Positions 1-11,681 of a stretch of 64,000 nt of DNA are shown one piece after another. Position 1 is the stretch's first letter, and the number at the start of each line of letters is the position of its first letter. The DNA is from Pyrenochaeta sp. MPI-SDFR-AT-0127. Its lineage: Eukaryota; Ascomycota; Dothideomycetes; Pleosporales; Cucurbitariaceae. The notes under the pieces were generated by a model, which saw nothing but the letters and a program-made list of their open reading frames with translations, was not told where the DNA came from and did no database searches. A program made the position numbers and the translations under genes. The DNA lies in assembly GCA_020747015.1 (NCBI GenBank), contig JAGTJM010000001.1, positions 496,001-560,000 on the forward strand, in the 5' to 3' direction.

Positions 1-183
1 CGTCGCGTCGGACCATTAGACGGGAATTCACGCGTCAAGACCTGCTGCATCACGAGTAGCGACTTTCTCAGTAACCCGTATTCCGCCACCAACACCTATC
101 TCTACATTCCTTAATTTTGTATTTATCTGCGATTGTGCATCTGGGAGTCGCATTACAAATTCAAGCACTCCCCACTAACCAAT

Positions 184-2511
184 ATGGCGAACGAACAAGA
201 CCAAGTCGGTAGACAAGGCGCATTAGACATTGGCAATCAACGGACCGTCTTCAGCACATCACCTCCTGCTTTGACTGCTGAGGAAGATGCCGTGAGCGAC
301 GTGGACGAACCTCCCGAACTATCACGTACACCACGCCCCGCACCTTTGAAGCTCCGCCACTCTTCAACAGCATCCTTTACCAAATCAAAACCTGTCCTCG
401 ATCGAAAAGAATCGCTTCTTACGAATGCGCTCAAGTCAACGTCCAACACAAGCTCACCCGTCGAGGAGCAAGCCGACGCGAGCCCTGTTCGTGGACTGTC
501 ATGTATCTCAAACTGGAGTAACAATAGCGGCACAACCGCCGAGTTGACAAGCGATGGAGGCTTCACAAGCCCAGGAACCCGGACCAGCACGCCGAGCCCG
601 CCGCTTCCATCAGCCACATTCCACAGCATGATGCCTTCGTTCAACAAGAAGCCGTTTGGATTACCTGTCTCAGTAGTCTCACAAGACGACGACAACGTAG
701 GCCCGCTACAGACACTTCCAATCCCGAAAAACGACGAGCAAAAGGTCGAAGCAGTTTTGGGAAGGAAGAGATGCATCATGTTTGCATGTGGTCGAACCGA
801 GGAGAAGAAACCAGCAGAAGCCCCAACGAAGCCGGCACCTGCTCCTGTCTCGGAAGAACCCCCAAAGCGTGTCTGCACGATCAAATTCGCATGCCCCGCC
901 AAAATATCCACAGTCGCACCCTCCACGGCCACCAAACCCCGCCGTATGGCCAGCCCCGCACCATTGGCACGCCGGATACCGTCATCCCCCAAGCCGGCAC
1001 AGAAAGCGCATCGTGATTCTGATTCAACAGTTCGCAATAACTCTCCTGTCAGCGTTCGCAAGGTTGCTGTTGTTGATCGAACCCGCCGCCTTAGTGTCAA
1101 CTCCGATCTGGCTCGATGTGAAAAGTATCGCTTCCATGAGTTTGCGAGTTCAGAAGAGGAAGTCGAAGAATGGACGCAAGAAGTTACATGCCACCGAAAT
1201 CGGCTCACTGTCCAAGACACACTCAAGATTGAAAACAACCTTCGTCAATTAGGCGAGGAGGTCGAAGAGGAGGCTTTGGAAGAGGAAGATGATGAAGACG
1301 ATGCAGGGGATGACGATGATGATGACGACGACGACCTTGACGATGATCAGGATGGCAGCGACGCATACAGCGATGTCACTGACGAAGGCTTCCAAACTGA
1401 CGACGAGGACGGGTTTGCCGTATCAGACGACGAGAGTGATGCTGGGTCCGACTACAACTGGTGGGCACCTGGCGCATCCACCGCAGCCACCTCTGTCGAG
1501 CATCTTGAACGGCTTAAAGTTCAGCGCACCGTATCCGAGTCATCAATTGGATCTCTGGAAAGTCGCGAGGGCCTCAAAATTTTCGACAAGCCGGCCATGA
1601 AGCGTAGAAAGTCAAAGCCTGTCAACATCCGCATCCCCAGCCCTGAGTTGCCTGATAGCACAGACTTTGTCTGTGGAACGCTCGACGAGGATCGACCTGC
1701 GGAAGAAGCGTACATGTCAACTTTGAAACGCCGACGTGCAGCCAAGCAGAAACAGACGCCCCAGGATATTGACCCCACCTTCCCGACATCAGACCCTGAT
1801 CTTCCCGAAGACGAAGAGGATGAGGTGTCGGAGGTTGAAAACCTCGCCTCGGAAAGCGACTTCATGATGCATGGCCGCATGGATCCTGTCGACGGCGATC
1901 TGCGAGGCCGTCGCAAAGATGTTCCAAAGAAGCGCTCTCCTGCACAATCACCGAAAAGATTGCGATCGCCACCACCTGCGAAGCGGACTGCACATCGTTC
2001 TCCACCTCCTCGCAAGCTTTTTGGAAACTCTCCCAAGCGCATGCACTCACCTCCGCCTCCTATGCGTCTGCGCTCACCCCCACCCACTCGCCGTGGCTCC
2101 GTCAACCCTCTGGTAGCGCGGCAGCGCAGCGAAATGTCGATTCGCTTTGGTGGTATTGGCGAGCGTCCTGCACCAAGGGTGTCTGCCTCGGTACCCCGAA
2201 CCCCCATTGCCATGCTGAACCCTTTTGACCTCGAGGAAGAAGAGGCGGGTCCTGATGAGATGCCGGTTCGTCGTGCCATCGACATTCAAGTTGGCCTGGA
2301 GAAGAAGAGACAACGACGCAAAGAACAACTCTACCGGAAGCAACACCGCAAAGGCGTCAAGGAAAGACGTCCGGCACCCGGCAAAGGCGCAGAACGCATG
2401 CGTGAAATGGGACTTGCCGCCCATGCTCACAAGGGCAAGACGACAGTTCTTGGACCTTTCCAGATACCTGCGACACCAGATGAGCAGGACATGCACGTGC
2501 TGTCCATATAG
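184..2511 (+). CDS. DUF2457-type acidic protein, 775 aa
   Basis: Single-exon gene. I start it at the ATG at 184 (MANEQDQ...) rather than the in-frame ATG at 133, because the 17 extra residues look like untranslated leader. The protein is largely disordered. A Ser/Pro-rich N-terminal half is followed by a very acidic block at about residues 358-425, with an unbroken run of Asp, which ends in a conserved-looking NWWAPG. Next come SPKR/SPPP-type basic proline repeats at about 580-650 and a Lys/Arg-rich C-terminal segment at about 705-730. This order of acidic cluster, WWAP and basic tail is what I recall of the fungal DUF2457 family, whose molecular role is not established. Basic clusters suggest a nuclear location (inference). 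No signal peptide or membrane segment is visible. Confidence 0.85.
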   Translation: MANEQDQVGRQGALDIGNQRTVFSTSPPALTAEEDAVSDVDEPPELSRTPRPAPLKLRHSSTASFTKSKPVLDRKESLLTNALKSTSNTSSPVEEQADASPVRGLSCISNWSNNSGTTAELTSDGGFTSPGTRTSTPSPPLPSATFHSMMPSFNKKPFGLPVSVVSQDDDNVGPLQTLPIPKNDEQKVEAVLGRKRCIMFACGRTEEKKPAEAPTKPAPAPVSEEPPKRVCTIKFACPAKISTVAPSTATKPRRMASPAPLARRIPSSPKPAQKAHRDSDSTVRNNSPVSVRKVAVVDRTRRLSVNSDLARCEKYRFHEFASSEEEVEEWTQEVTCHRNRLTVQDTLKIENNLRQLGEEVEEEALEEEDDEDDAGDDDDDDDDDLDDDQDGSDAYSDVTDEGFQTDDEDGFAVSDDESDAGSDYNWWAPGASTAATSVEHLERLKVQRTVSESSIGSLESREGLKIFDKPAMKRRKSKPVNIRIPSPELPDSTDFVCGTLDEDRPAEEAYMSTLKRRRAAKQKQTPQDIDPTFPTSDPDLPEDEEDEVSEVENLASESDFMMHGRMDPVDGDLRGRRKDVPKKRSPAQSPKRLRSPPPAKRTAHRSPPPRKLFGNSPKRMHSPPPPMRLRSPPPTRRGSVNPLVARQRSEMSIRFGGIGERPAPRVSASVPRTPIAMLNPFDLEEEEAGPDEMPVRRAIDIQVGLEKKRQRRKEQLYRKQHRKGVKERRPAPGKGAERMREMGLAAHAHKGKTTVLGPFQIPATPDEQDMHVLSI

Positions 2512-4506
2512 ACGACAGTACGTTTGTGCAGAGCAGCGCCGCCGACTCTAGTTGGCACTTTACATGCTTTCGCCTTCGATGATGAGGGCGAGACATGTTG
2601 GTCGCTGGTCTCACGCCATGGGCTAAGCTTGGCTAAGCAAGCGCCCACACATTCACTTCGTTGAACATGTTTATTGTCACGACATAGCTTCTTCTCTTCA
2701 CACCTAGGCTTTATCATGTACATAGCCTGCCATGTTTGTTTCTGGCTAGATGAAGCTTCACCTTCAGATTACCTTTGTATTCTTTTGAATATCTTGTTAT
2801 TTATTTTTTCCTTTGTTACTGGATAGTCCAGCTGCATTGCGCTGGCTGGTTTGATACTTGCATTTAGTGGCCTCCCTTTACGATGACCAGGTCGAGTGCC
2901 CTTGGGGAGTTATTTGAGCAACTTGATGTCCCGTGTAGTGGATATCCCAGAATGGAACTTGTCTCACTCCACATATTGCCGTCTATAGCCTCGAGTGACA
3001 AAACAGGTGTTGACACACCGAGGTCTCCTGACCGAGATCATGAGAATTGTTGACCATATTTACGCATTCGGGCAGCGAAGGCTGATCCCGTTGATCTACA
3101 TGGCAGTGGATAAAGCAGTGGATATGGCTGTGGTTGGGATCTGCAGCACACATTGTTGCGTTACCGGAGTCCACAATTACGTCCTCTTGATTCATACGAT
3201 GGCCGCCGCGTGGCTCGAGGACGGTTACAAGCTAGACGATCAACGGTCCAGGATATCGAAATTGGGTGCTCATTGGCTCTACAAGCATGGAAATTCACCT
3301 CAACATGTGGCCCACAATTAGCCACCACGACAGAAAGCTTGGTTTTGTCACAGCATCGAACAGCGGCTTGGACATCGGGGGGAAGTCTGGCAAAATTACC
3401 CTCTGTTAGCCGCCGCTAGCGGTCTGGAGGCTCAAATGCACGGACGCAGCTGCATGCGACATGGCCGCTTTAGGGAGAAGGATGGCTAAAGTGACCAAGC
3501 CATGGCGGATATCGGACAGCGGTACCATGGCGAAACGAAAATTTCGCATGGTTGGATCGAGGTTGTACCTACTGTGTAGGGACAACGGTTTTTCTGTGGC
3601 ATGCACATGGGCGGGAGAGGAAAAAGCTGGTTCCTTGGAGACGAGCGGGTTGCATGGCGCCTTCCCAGATAGAGCAGGGAGCAACCAAAGGCCGCGCGTG
3701 TTTGACAGGCGCGACCCGGGAGATGCAGCCTTTGAGTGGTGGTATTCCACACTGAGAAGGAAGGGCCCGCCGCTCTTTCCCTCGCACAAGGCGAGCAGTG
3801 TCAGAACTCAAAGTGAACACCGTTGATGTAGAGGGCAAGAAAAAGGCTAGAAAACCAAAGTCCAAGAAGAAAAAAAGCCCCCCCAATGCCCTCAGAGCTC
3901 AACATCGAACAAACCCCCCAACAAGAATGCCCGGAAACAAAATGAAGCTCAAGCTGCTCCAGGAAAAGCGCGGTTGGAGAAATCAAGATGGCGCCGCCTC
4001 TCCACCCCCCTCCCCCCCTGTCATTGGGCAGCCCGCCCCCGACCCGTTCTGCTGCACTCGAGATGGGTCCAGCTTCGCCCGGCTCCTTTTTTCCCTACCC
4101 TCCGCAACGCCTCAACGCGCTTTCCAATGGGGCAACCAGCTTTTTAATAATCATGCTGCGAGTGCCGTGAAGACTCTGTTGCCCATCTTTACATACCTAT
4201 CGCACCCTTCACGCGGGCTTGGGCTGTGCCGTTTCCTCGTCGTCGTCGTCGTCTTCCTCCTTCCCGTTACCGCTGTGTCTCGTCAGCGGCGCCAAGTTAC
4301 TCTCGACTTTTGCCTCCCTCAGCGTCCTTGTTTTTTCCCTTCGCCGTGTACATATACGTTTATTCTTATCGTATCCATGTCGCCTTTTGGAAGCACCTTA
4401 TAATATACATACACGCGCCCTCGAATCGACCGCCTCTGGTCGCGCGTGTCGAGTCCCGCCGCATCGCCATACCGGTCCTCAGCCCCACGGTTTACCACTA
4501 CCCCCA
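2512..4506. other. Intergenic, no supported gene
   Basis: This holds the 3' region of the DUF2457-type gene and the 5' region of the GT90 gene. Short open frames on both strands (for example around 3406-3890) have no family features, no splice support and odd composition. The last 500 bases are pyrimidine-rich, as fungal promoters and leaders often are. Confidence 0.6.
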
Positions 4507-6152
4507 ATGTTGATGAAGAAGATGTGGATTGTAGAAGAGCGGAAGGACAAGACGGTCTATCGTCGCCGCTGCCCAGGTGTCTCCGAGATACTCTCATTCT
4601 TCTTTCTCTCCACCTGCGCCCTCTTGTTCCTGCTCATCTGCTCCATCCTGTACGGCACACGCACCGAGAACCCCACGCTGCCGCCCCTGGTCAAGGAGTA
4701 TCTGCCCGCCGGCCGCTGCTTGTGCGAGTTTAGCACGAATTTTGCCTGCGATACCTGTCTCGACTGTGCCTCGAACCAGGCCATTTTGACCGCCAATGCG
4801 ACACTCAAGGAGGAAGAGGACTATTGGACGTTCAAATATACACGAGATAAGAACAATTATGGCCTGGATGATGCCCAGTGCGACAGTGCCTTCCCAGGAC
4901 AGTATGAGGACATCGAGCGCGCAGTCAAGGTCCGGAAACGCTGGGGCAAGGTGACCGAGGCCGACTTGTCGAGCTTCGAACTTACCAAAGGCATGGTTCG
5001 TGCCATGGTCTATGACAGAGAGGTGAGTACAGCGTTGGCGCTGTGCGTCTGTGGTTTTTACTTGCCCAGGCTGACTCGTGTGACAGCTTTACATTGTCGA
5101 AACATATCTAGTCGATAATGTCAACCGCCAAAAGGCGCTCGCCTCGCTCAGCGCCTTATATCGTGCCGTCCTCGCCGCTCCTGCAACCGCCGATATCCCA
5201 AATATCGAATTTGTCTTCTCCGTCGAAGATCTTCCCGCTCAGCCTACAAAGCCCATGTGGTCGCTCGCACGCCGCGTTCAGGACCACAACCTCTGGTTGA
5301 TTCCTGACTTTGGCTTCTGGAGCTGGGATATGCCTTCTTTGGGCACGCTAGACGAAGTCGCCATTGAGGCGGTACAACGAGAGAGCATTGAGCCGTGGGA
5401 CCAGAAGATGGAGAAGCTTGTTTGGAGGGGCAAGATCACGTTTGCGCCCAAGCTGCGGAGAGCACTGTTAGATGCGGCCAAGGGCAAGCCGTGGAGCGAT
5501 GTTGGGCAACTCAAGTGGACCGACCCGAACTTCAAGGAGCAATTTCTAGGACCTGTGGATCAGTGCAACTACATGTTTATTGCACACGCAGAGGGTGAGT
5601 CTTTCTATTTTTTCCGCAGAATACCCAAAAAGCGAAGAGCTAACATAATTCAGGCCGTTCCTACTCAGGATCCCTTAAATACCGCCAACTTTGCCGCTCT
5701 GTAATTGTTTCCCACAAGCTGCAATGGATCCAGCACTACCACTACTTATTCCGCTCTAATGGTACGAACCAAAACTTTGTCGAGGTGGAGCGCGACTTCT
5801 CCGACCTCTCTTCCGCCATGGAAGACCTGCTCGACCATCCTGAGAAAGCGAAACGCATCGCCGATAATAGCGTACAGGTGTTCAGGGAACGCTACTTGAC
5901 GCAGGCGGCCGAGGCGTGCTATTGGAGACGCCTAATCAAGAGGTGGAAGGACGTCATGGCCTGGGAGCCAATGCTGTACAGTGGAGTTGAGGTCGGCGAT
6001 CGCTTGAAAAGGGGCCAAAAGCGGGGGGTTAGGTATGAGACGTTTATGTGAGTACTCCTCCGATCATTGCATCAAGAAACAGAACGTTCTGACTCAAACA
6101 CAGGTTATACGAACCCAAGATTCAACTCGAGTGGCCCAAGTCCGCTCCTTGA
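4507..6152 (+). CDS. GT90 / CAP10-type glycosyltransferase
   Basis: Four exons: 4507-5022, 5087-5594, 5654-6047 and 6104-6152. All donors are GTGAGT, and phases close to a 488-residue protein. The ATG at 4507 (MLMKKMW) is the first in frame; one at 4513 is an alternative. A single hydrophobic segment at about residues 27-49 behind a basic N-terminus marks a type II membrane protein, so a Golgi lumenal enzyme is expected. The central and C-terminal part matches CAP10/DUF821 glycosyltransferases: HAEGRSYSG..KYR, then HKLQWIQHYHYLF, then a conserved VEVERDFSDL segment. Family members transfer sugars such as xylose or glucose; the acceptor here cannot be told from sequence. The C-terminal exon is only 49 nt and gives the ending LEWPKSAP. 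Confidence 0.9.
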
Positions 6153-7856
6153 CTACCTACCGTGTCCATGGAGGAGCCATTACCCGAAGACCAGCCATCG
6201 ACTGTACATGAACCACTCTAAGGCCCCCATTACCCTCCTTTCTGAATTGGCGGGGTCCGCAAACATACTCTCATTTGTTTCAGGCTCGAGCTCTCTCAGA
6301 AGAAGAAGTAGCACCAGCAACAGCAACAGCTGCCCGATGGCCTTAGTCAAATATCGTGTGTCTCGCAAGTATGCGTTTATACCCATTAGCGTTTTATTAT
6401 TTTGGTACTCGTTTGCATATACATTGGCCCGCCCCCTTCCTCCTGTCCAGCCGGGGAGGGTGGACGGATACGAAAAGAGCAGGAGGAGCAGAAGTGGCAC
6501 ATCATATCTACTGGAGAAACTGTTATTCTTACGAGGGGCCCGGAAGGCGCATTTTTATATAAATTTTTTTTTATGTGAAAAACTCCATTTAACGGAAAGT
6601 AAACTGTTATTTGTATATAGAGTTTTTTTTCCCGGTATACACTAATAGAGCTACAAAGAGCTTGAGGGCATGTTGTTAATGCTGCCGTTGTTTGTCGTCG
6701 TTGTTGATGTTGATGATGTTTTCTTGCGGCTCTGAACGTACAATAGACAATAGAGAAAGTTCACTACTGTACAGACGCTCGCGGTGAGATGATGTGTGTT
6801 TGTTTGCGAAGATTCAAATGTATTTCCAAGGCTAGGGGAATACTCCAAGTTAGATGAAGAAGATCTGGTGATGGTGATTTAGAGTAATCCCACCCATCTT
6901 CGCGAGCCTTCTGAGTATCGCGGGGGGAAGATCAGTATCATTACGAACCAAAAGTAGAACTTATGCATTGTGTGGTTGCCAAATTTTGACAAAGGTGAAA
7001 AGTGAGGTTCTCATATATTCTCTCTATCTATACCGCACACAATGTTCTGTGTGATTGTTTCGTTCAGGGCCATTCGTGTGTAAACGCTGGACACACAACT
7101 CTCTCTCTCTCTCTCTCTCTCTCTTTTCTCTTGGTCGCTCTCGATACGAGTATGTAGTACGACTCCAGCCCCAGAAGGCTCAGCCCAAATATCCCACCCG
7201 GCAAGGGGCTGCTATGTCTATTTATATCGTATAAATTGTCCTTAAGGATTTTTCCGGGAGGGGTGAAGTATTCTCGAGTTAATTTGACTGTTGCTCAAGA
7301 CTGAATATTCAACCCTTCCACCCTTTCCCCCCCACCCCCCCTTTTCTTCCCCTGGAGCTGCAAAGATCAGAATTCTTCCGCTAATCTTTTTTTCCATGTC
7401 GAGAGAAGTAAATGAAGACGAGCCTTTTTTTTAAAAAAAATTTTTTGGGCGTTTTCCCCGCCCGCATCCCAGGCGCTTGGAAGTTCGTGCCTGTAGCAGA
7501 TAGAGGGGGGTGTTTTTGCATTTTGGCGCAATTCATGCCGTGCTCGGTAATTGGGGACCGTTTTGGGTCAAGGAGCCAAGCAGAGCATCGCGCTTGTAAC
7601 GAGCGGAGACTCCCGTTCGATTGCCGCGTGACCGTGAGGTATTTCCGCGGGGATTCACAACTTTGGATGCAAAAGCTACGGATGGGCTTGTTTTGCTGCA
7701 CGTCGTGAGGACGGCAGGATCGACAGGCGGAGAGAGGGTTGACTGCATCGCGTCATTGCGCCACGCGAAGTGGTCATTGCAACGATGGCGAACACGCCGC
7801 TGGCGAATGTGGCGCTTTTGTGTTGGAATGATTCAATTCTTGTCCAGAAAGGCGAT
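6153..7856. other. Intergenic, low-complexity tracts, no supported gene
   Basis: Holds the 3' end of the GT90 transcript and sequence downstream of the small membrane-protein gene on the minus strand. It contains several simple tracts, including a CT microsatellite, C-rich runs near 7329-7340, and a T8-A8-T6 block at 7425-7446. The open frames here are short and show no recognisable domain. Confidence 0.6.
7099..7124. repeat. (CT)13 microsatellite
   Basis: Thirteen uninterrupted CT units followed by a T/C-rich tail, in the gap between two genes. A simple-sequence repeat of this kind is likely length-variable between isolates. Confidence 0.95.
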
Positions 7857-8516
7857 TCACGAAGTGTCGGTAGGCGCTGTGCATTCGACATGGCCCTGTG
7901 CGGCTGTCAAGGCCTTCTCGTCTCCTTCGAGCTTGATGTTGCCTTCTCGCTGGGCAGAGTATCTGCGCGCTGGTTAGTCGAAGGATCAAGCGTTGAAATG
8001 ACAGTTCGCATACTTTGTCCATGCGTAGTCTCCCACTAGGTAGGCGATGAGGAGGCACATGAATCCTGCAACAACTATCCCCACGTAGTGGCATTCAGGG
8101 TCGAGGTTGGCGTCATGGCTCCCAATGTGCTTTGCCTCATCGCCGAGGCCGCACACGATCTTGTTCTCTGTCTTGATCAAGTCGGCTGCGTCCGGCGCTA
8201 CAGCTTCTCCATGACTGAGGCTCTGAAGGACACTGCTAGGTAAAGGCTTTGGGATGGCAAGGACCTTTGAGATTGTGTTTTTGCTGGCAAATTGGATCTT
8301 CATGTCATTCTCGGATGCAAGCAGGTGTGCTGTGTCCCAGTCGAGGCCTTGCGATTCCAGGTACGTGCAGAGCGTGGGTTTCGCGCTCGTGGAGAAGGAG
8401 AGACAGCGACATTGTATGTCCTCCAGACGGGGCTCGTATGGATCCATTGGCGCGGCGAAGACGGTCGTCAGGCTAAGGAACGAGATCAACAGGCCGGATC
8501 TTGAAAACATGGTCAA
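7857..8516 (-). CDS. Small single-pass membrane protein with signal peptide, family unknown
   Basis: Two exons on the minus strand: 8516-8014 and 7962-7857. They are separated by a 51 bp intron (donor GTATGC, acceptor GCGCAG) and give 202 residues. Reading through the intron would end after WTKYANCHFNA, so the spliced form is preferred: it continues with a polar tail of about 35 residues. The start could also be the ATG six bases downstream. Residues 1-22 look like a signal peptide ending at VFAAP. Four cysteines lie in the exposed part, and a hydrophobic segment near residues 142-160 (VGIVVAGFMCLLIAYLVG) would anchor the protein, leaving a short acidic/basic cytoplasmic tail. I do not recognise the family. 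A small surface or secretory-pathway membrane protein is the inference. Confidence 0.75.
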
Positions 8517-10399
8517 GTATGTTGTGGTGTGGATGTCTTACAAGCAGAAAGGAAGACTCGAGGGAGTCGACGGGCCTTAATGTCGCGTTATAGTGGCTGG
8601 CTGTGTCGCTGCTTTCGGTGAACCCAAGATAGTCTGCACGCATGAATCTAGACCCCCGTTAGCGCCATTGTCTCGTACTCTGCCCAACAACCAGACGAAC
8701 CGGTAGAGTGATTTCTGCACTGCCAATGGCCACTTATTGACCAACGTGATAAGAGCCACACCTGAGCGTCGAACGTGTAATGGGGTCTGCTGTGTTCTCA
8801 GCGCGGGAATGGGCACACTTTGAGCAAGCTGAGAAAACGCATCAATTTCCCAAAACGACGCTTTTAGTCCAACAGATGAGTGAATTTTGACCCCTGCAGC
8901 GATCGTCTGCCCACGGCGAAGCCCCCTCCAAAGCCAATAGCACCGGTTTCCGGACAATGGCCTATGCTTCTTGCACCAATGGATGCGCTTCGGAAACCCG
9001 CAGGACCGCTCCAACACGAGCTGCGACCCCGTTGCTGATGGGCAGTTTGAAAAAGCTTATGTGTGACGGTATTGGTCCAGCCAAAGCGTAGCACAGTATC
9101 ATAATACGCGGTGGTATGCGGCGGTGCTCTCAAAGTGACATTGCTCCAAAGCTTCTCGTGATTTGATCAAGCGAGGCTTGCCCTGCGCATGGCAACCACT
9201 GTATCATCCACGCTGGACTTTGGAGCAAAAGCATAGTGAGCTTTTGGATGCCTGAAATAGAACCGGTGCACGTGGGTGGGGGAATTTCGGTGAGCCCGCC
9301 CGTGCGTCCCCGTCTCATGCAGTGGCCAGGATGACTAACTTGGCCTGGGTCAGTCGAGGCAAGCCTAGTAGAAAGCAGACCTAACGATGCTCAGAAACAA
9401 ACAATTATGGGGCATGTTGAATCGCAGCCTACCACCCGTCATCTTTACGATATGCCAATCTATTTTCCGTGTGTTTTCCATAACGGTTTGTCTTGTCATC
9501 TACCTCATGCAGCCAAGCCACCCGCCTAGTGACGACGACTTCTGTCCCGATCCTGCAAAACGAGCTCTAGCGGGGGCCGTCTCACGCCAGGACCGATTCC
9601 ATGTGCGCGTGCGTTACGATAAATGTCACTCCGGTCCCGGGATAACGCCATACCCGGACCTTGACAGATACAGTCGTGGCACCTGCACAATGAAGCCAAG
9701 GGATGTAGGCCAAGGTGATAGACATCGTTTGACGACGCAATCGCGGCGGAGTAAGATGCTTGACAGTCATGACAAGACATGAGTACGAGGAATAGTGTTA
9801 CAGTGCTAAGGAGCCAAGCAGATATATCGAGAGAAAGACGCGTAGGTGAGTTGATGTTACCAAGAGATGATGAGGAAAGTGATCATCACAAATCCATGGC
9901 AGATTGTCACAGAATCATGGTTTCCAAGCTGATACACGCGGTCTTCCAAGCTGAAGTCCTGTATGGTTGCAACAACCCAGTTCAATCATTCATACCGGCC
10001 TTGGAGCTCGTATGTCTTTTTTTGGCGCTTGACAGTGTAGTGCCTGCAGATGCGCACTGATTCCTCTAGCCCTCCTCCTCGTTTCGGAAGTAGGCACATA
10101 TGCCAGGTGTGAAGATCGCTGCATTCATGCTTGGGATTTCAGTACGTGTCCAAAGCCGACAACCACACTCACACACACATGGATCACTCAGTTACCAATG
10201 GGCTCAACTGCTCAGGAGAAGTCCATTCCATACTCCAAAAGCAAACATGAGATAATCTGCACGTTATGTGTCAATGCCAGATATCAAAGTATAGCTTGAA
10301 ATTTTAAGCTAGCCATGCTCGCCAACGCCACAACCATGAAAGAGTGTTGTTCGACTTCACTACCCCAGTCGCATAAATCTGGTAGTTGAAAATTACTGG
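8517..10399. other. Intergenic, no supported gene
   Basis: About 1.9 kb. Open frames of 60-146 codons exist on both strands, but none shows a domain, a plausible start with splice sites, or a fungal coding pattern. A short CA-rich tract lies near 10165-10180. Confidence 0.55.
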
Positions 10400-10804
10400 T
10401 CAATGTTCCCATTCATCGCTGTGTACTTCTGTCGTTTCGCTCCAGAGCATGGCCCGTCGCACATCTCTTCCATTTTGACGGCGATGTGAAGGATCATACT
10501 TGAACAACAATGTCCCCTTGGATGTCGTATCAAGCGTTCGCTGGACCGTCTGTTCGTCGCCCGTAACCACATCATATGGAAATTCCGTCCACCTGCCATT
10601 GGCTTGAGGAATCCAACCAAGCACCAAATTCTTGATCGTGTCCCAGTCTCTTCTGTAATCGTTGGCCTCGTCGGCACCTGTTGTCGGGCGTATGAGATAC
10701 GCTTGTATGTATTCATCTGTAAATAGCCCTACATTTCCCTTCAGAGAGTCTTGGTAGCCTGTATGTCCGCTCTCCAATGGTTTAAGGGAGTGGGGTCCAA
10801 GACA
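10400..10804 (-). pseudogene. Possible coding fragment without a start codon
   Basis: The minus-strand frame is open from 10804 to a stop at 10400, about 134 codons, with no ATG near its 5' end. The translation is polar and looks coding (for example NLVLGWIPQANGRWTEFPYD), but I recognise no family. Its open 5' end overlaps the open 5' end of the plus-strand ankyrin piece by about 20 bases, so both appear to be cut at the same place. It could be a truncated gene fragment or a chance open frame. Confidence 0.3.
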
Positions 10805-11608
10805 TTATTACAGCCAACGATACCGAAAGGCTCGAAGAAGTCTTGTCCGAATGGCCAGAGATCACCCAACATGAGCTTGATGAATGTCTCGTTTCAGCAA
10901 TGCCCGAGGGCTCCTTGGAGTTGATCAAGATTCTGCTTCAACATGAAGCTAGGCTCACAAGCTTCTCGTTCCATAAACTTATCGCCCGGGAGGAGCCTGC
11001 CGTATTTCAACTTCTGATTGATCATGGCTGGGATATCAATTCTACCGAATTCCACATGCCTGCTGTAACGTGAGTGTATTCAATACAGTCATGGATCTCC
11101 ATCTAATTCCAAATGCAGGTTTGCTCTTGGACGTATAATCCTGCTCCGCTGGCTACTTGAGCATGGCGCAGACCCCAACACTGTGTCGCATAGGCCGCCT
11201 GGGGCGGCTTTGCAGATCCAACACTGGACGCCGCTCGCAAATGCGGCAGAACTTTCTGATCCAACTTCACTTCAAATGCTTCTTTCGTACGGGGCCAACA
11301 TGGATCCATTAGCTCTGTTCCATGCAATCGGAGCTCATCCTCGGCAGAGAAACGGCATTGCAACTATGGCTGTGTTGATTGATGATGGCGCCGATCTCAA
11401 CTATGTAGCAAAGACATGGATCACACCGTTGCACCTTGCTGTCCACAGGAATAGCAAAGAAAAGCTGAGGTATCTGTTGGATCGCGGCGCAGACCCGACT
11501 TTTCGTTTCAAGGCAAATGGAACGACGGCTTCAGAGTACGCAAAGCAGTGTGGGAAAACGGACTTGTATGAAATGTTGGAAGCAGCACAAGTTAAGGTGG
11601 CACCTTAG
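10786..11608 (+). CDS. Ankyrin-repeat protein, 5' end missing or unresolved
   Basis: Two coding blocks, 10786-11069 and 11119-11608, are joined by a 49 bp intron (GTGAGT...AATGCAG, phase 2), giving at least 257 codons. The frame is open upstream only to a TAA at 10783 and contains no ATG. Either a short 5' exon lies upstream (possible acceptors end at 10801 or 10813), or the gene has lost its start. The protein shows degenerate ankyrin repeats: LLRWLLEHGADPNTV, LQMLLSYGANMDPLALFHAI, then LIDDGADLNYV..WITPLHLAVHRN and LRYLLDRGADPTFR. These are binding scaffolds with no predicted enzyme activity, most likely intracellular. The stop at 11608 lies only about 70 bases before the next coding piece. 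Confidence 0.65.
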
Positions 11609-11681
11609 AATATCTCGTTTATGTTTATTCATCCGGTCACGGGGTGCGATCAATAATTGTCGCTGTCACTGACTTTGTCAG

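Noticed and set aside
3406..3886. Overlapping open frames on both strands in the gap before the GT90 gene
   Set aside because: No domain, no consistent splice pattern, and several frames are open at once, which is usual in GC-balanced non-coding DNA.
7541..7650. Possible tRNA, because of a GTTCGATT-like B-box near 7615
   Set aside because: No matching A-box, acceptor stem or anticodon arm could be folded around it.
9387..10060. Series of 90-130 codon frames around 9.4-10.1 kb
   Set aside because: Neither signal peptide nor domain nor splice continuity; starts are arbitrary.
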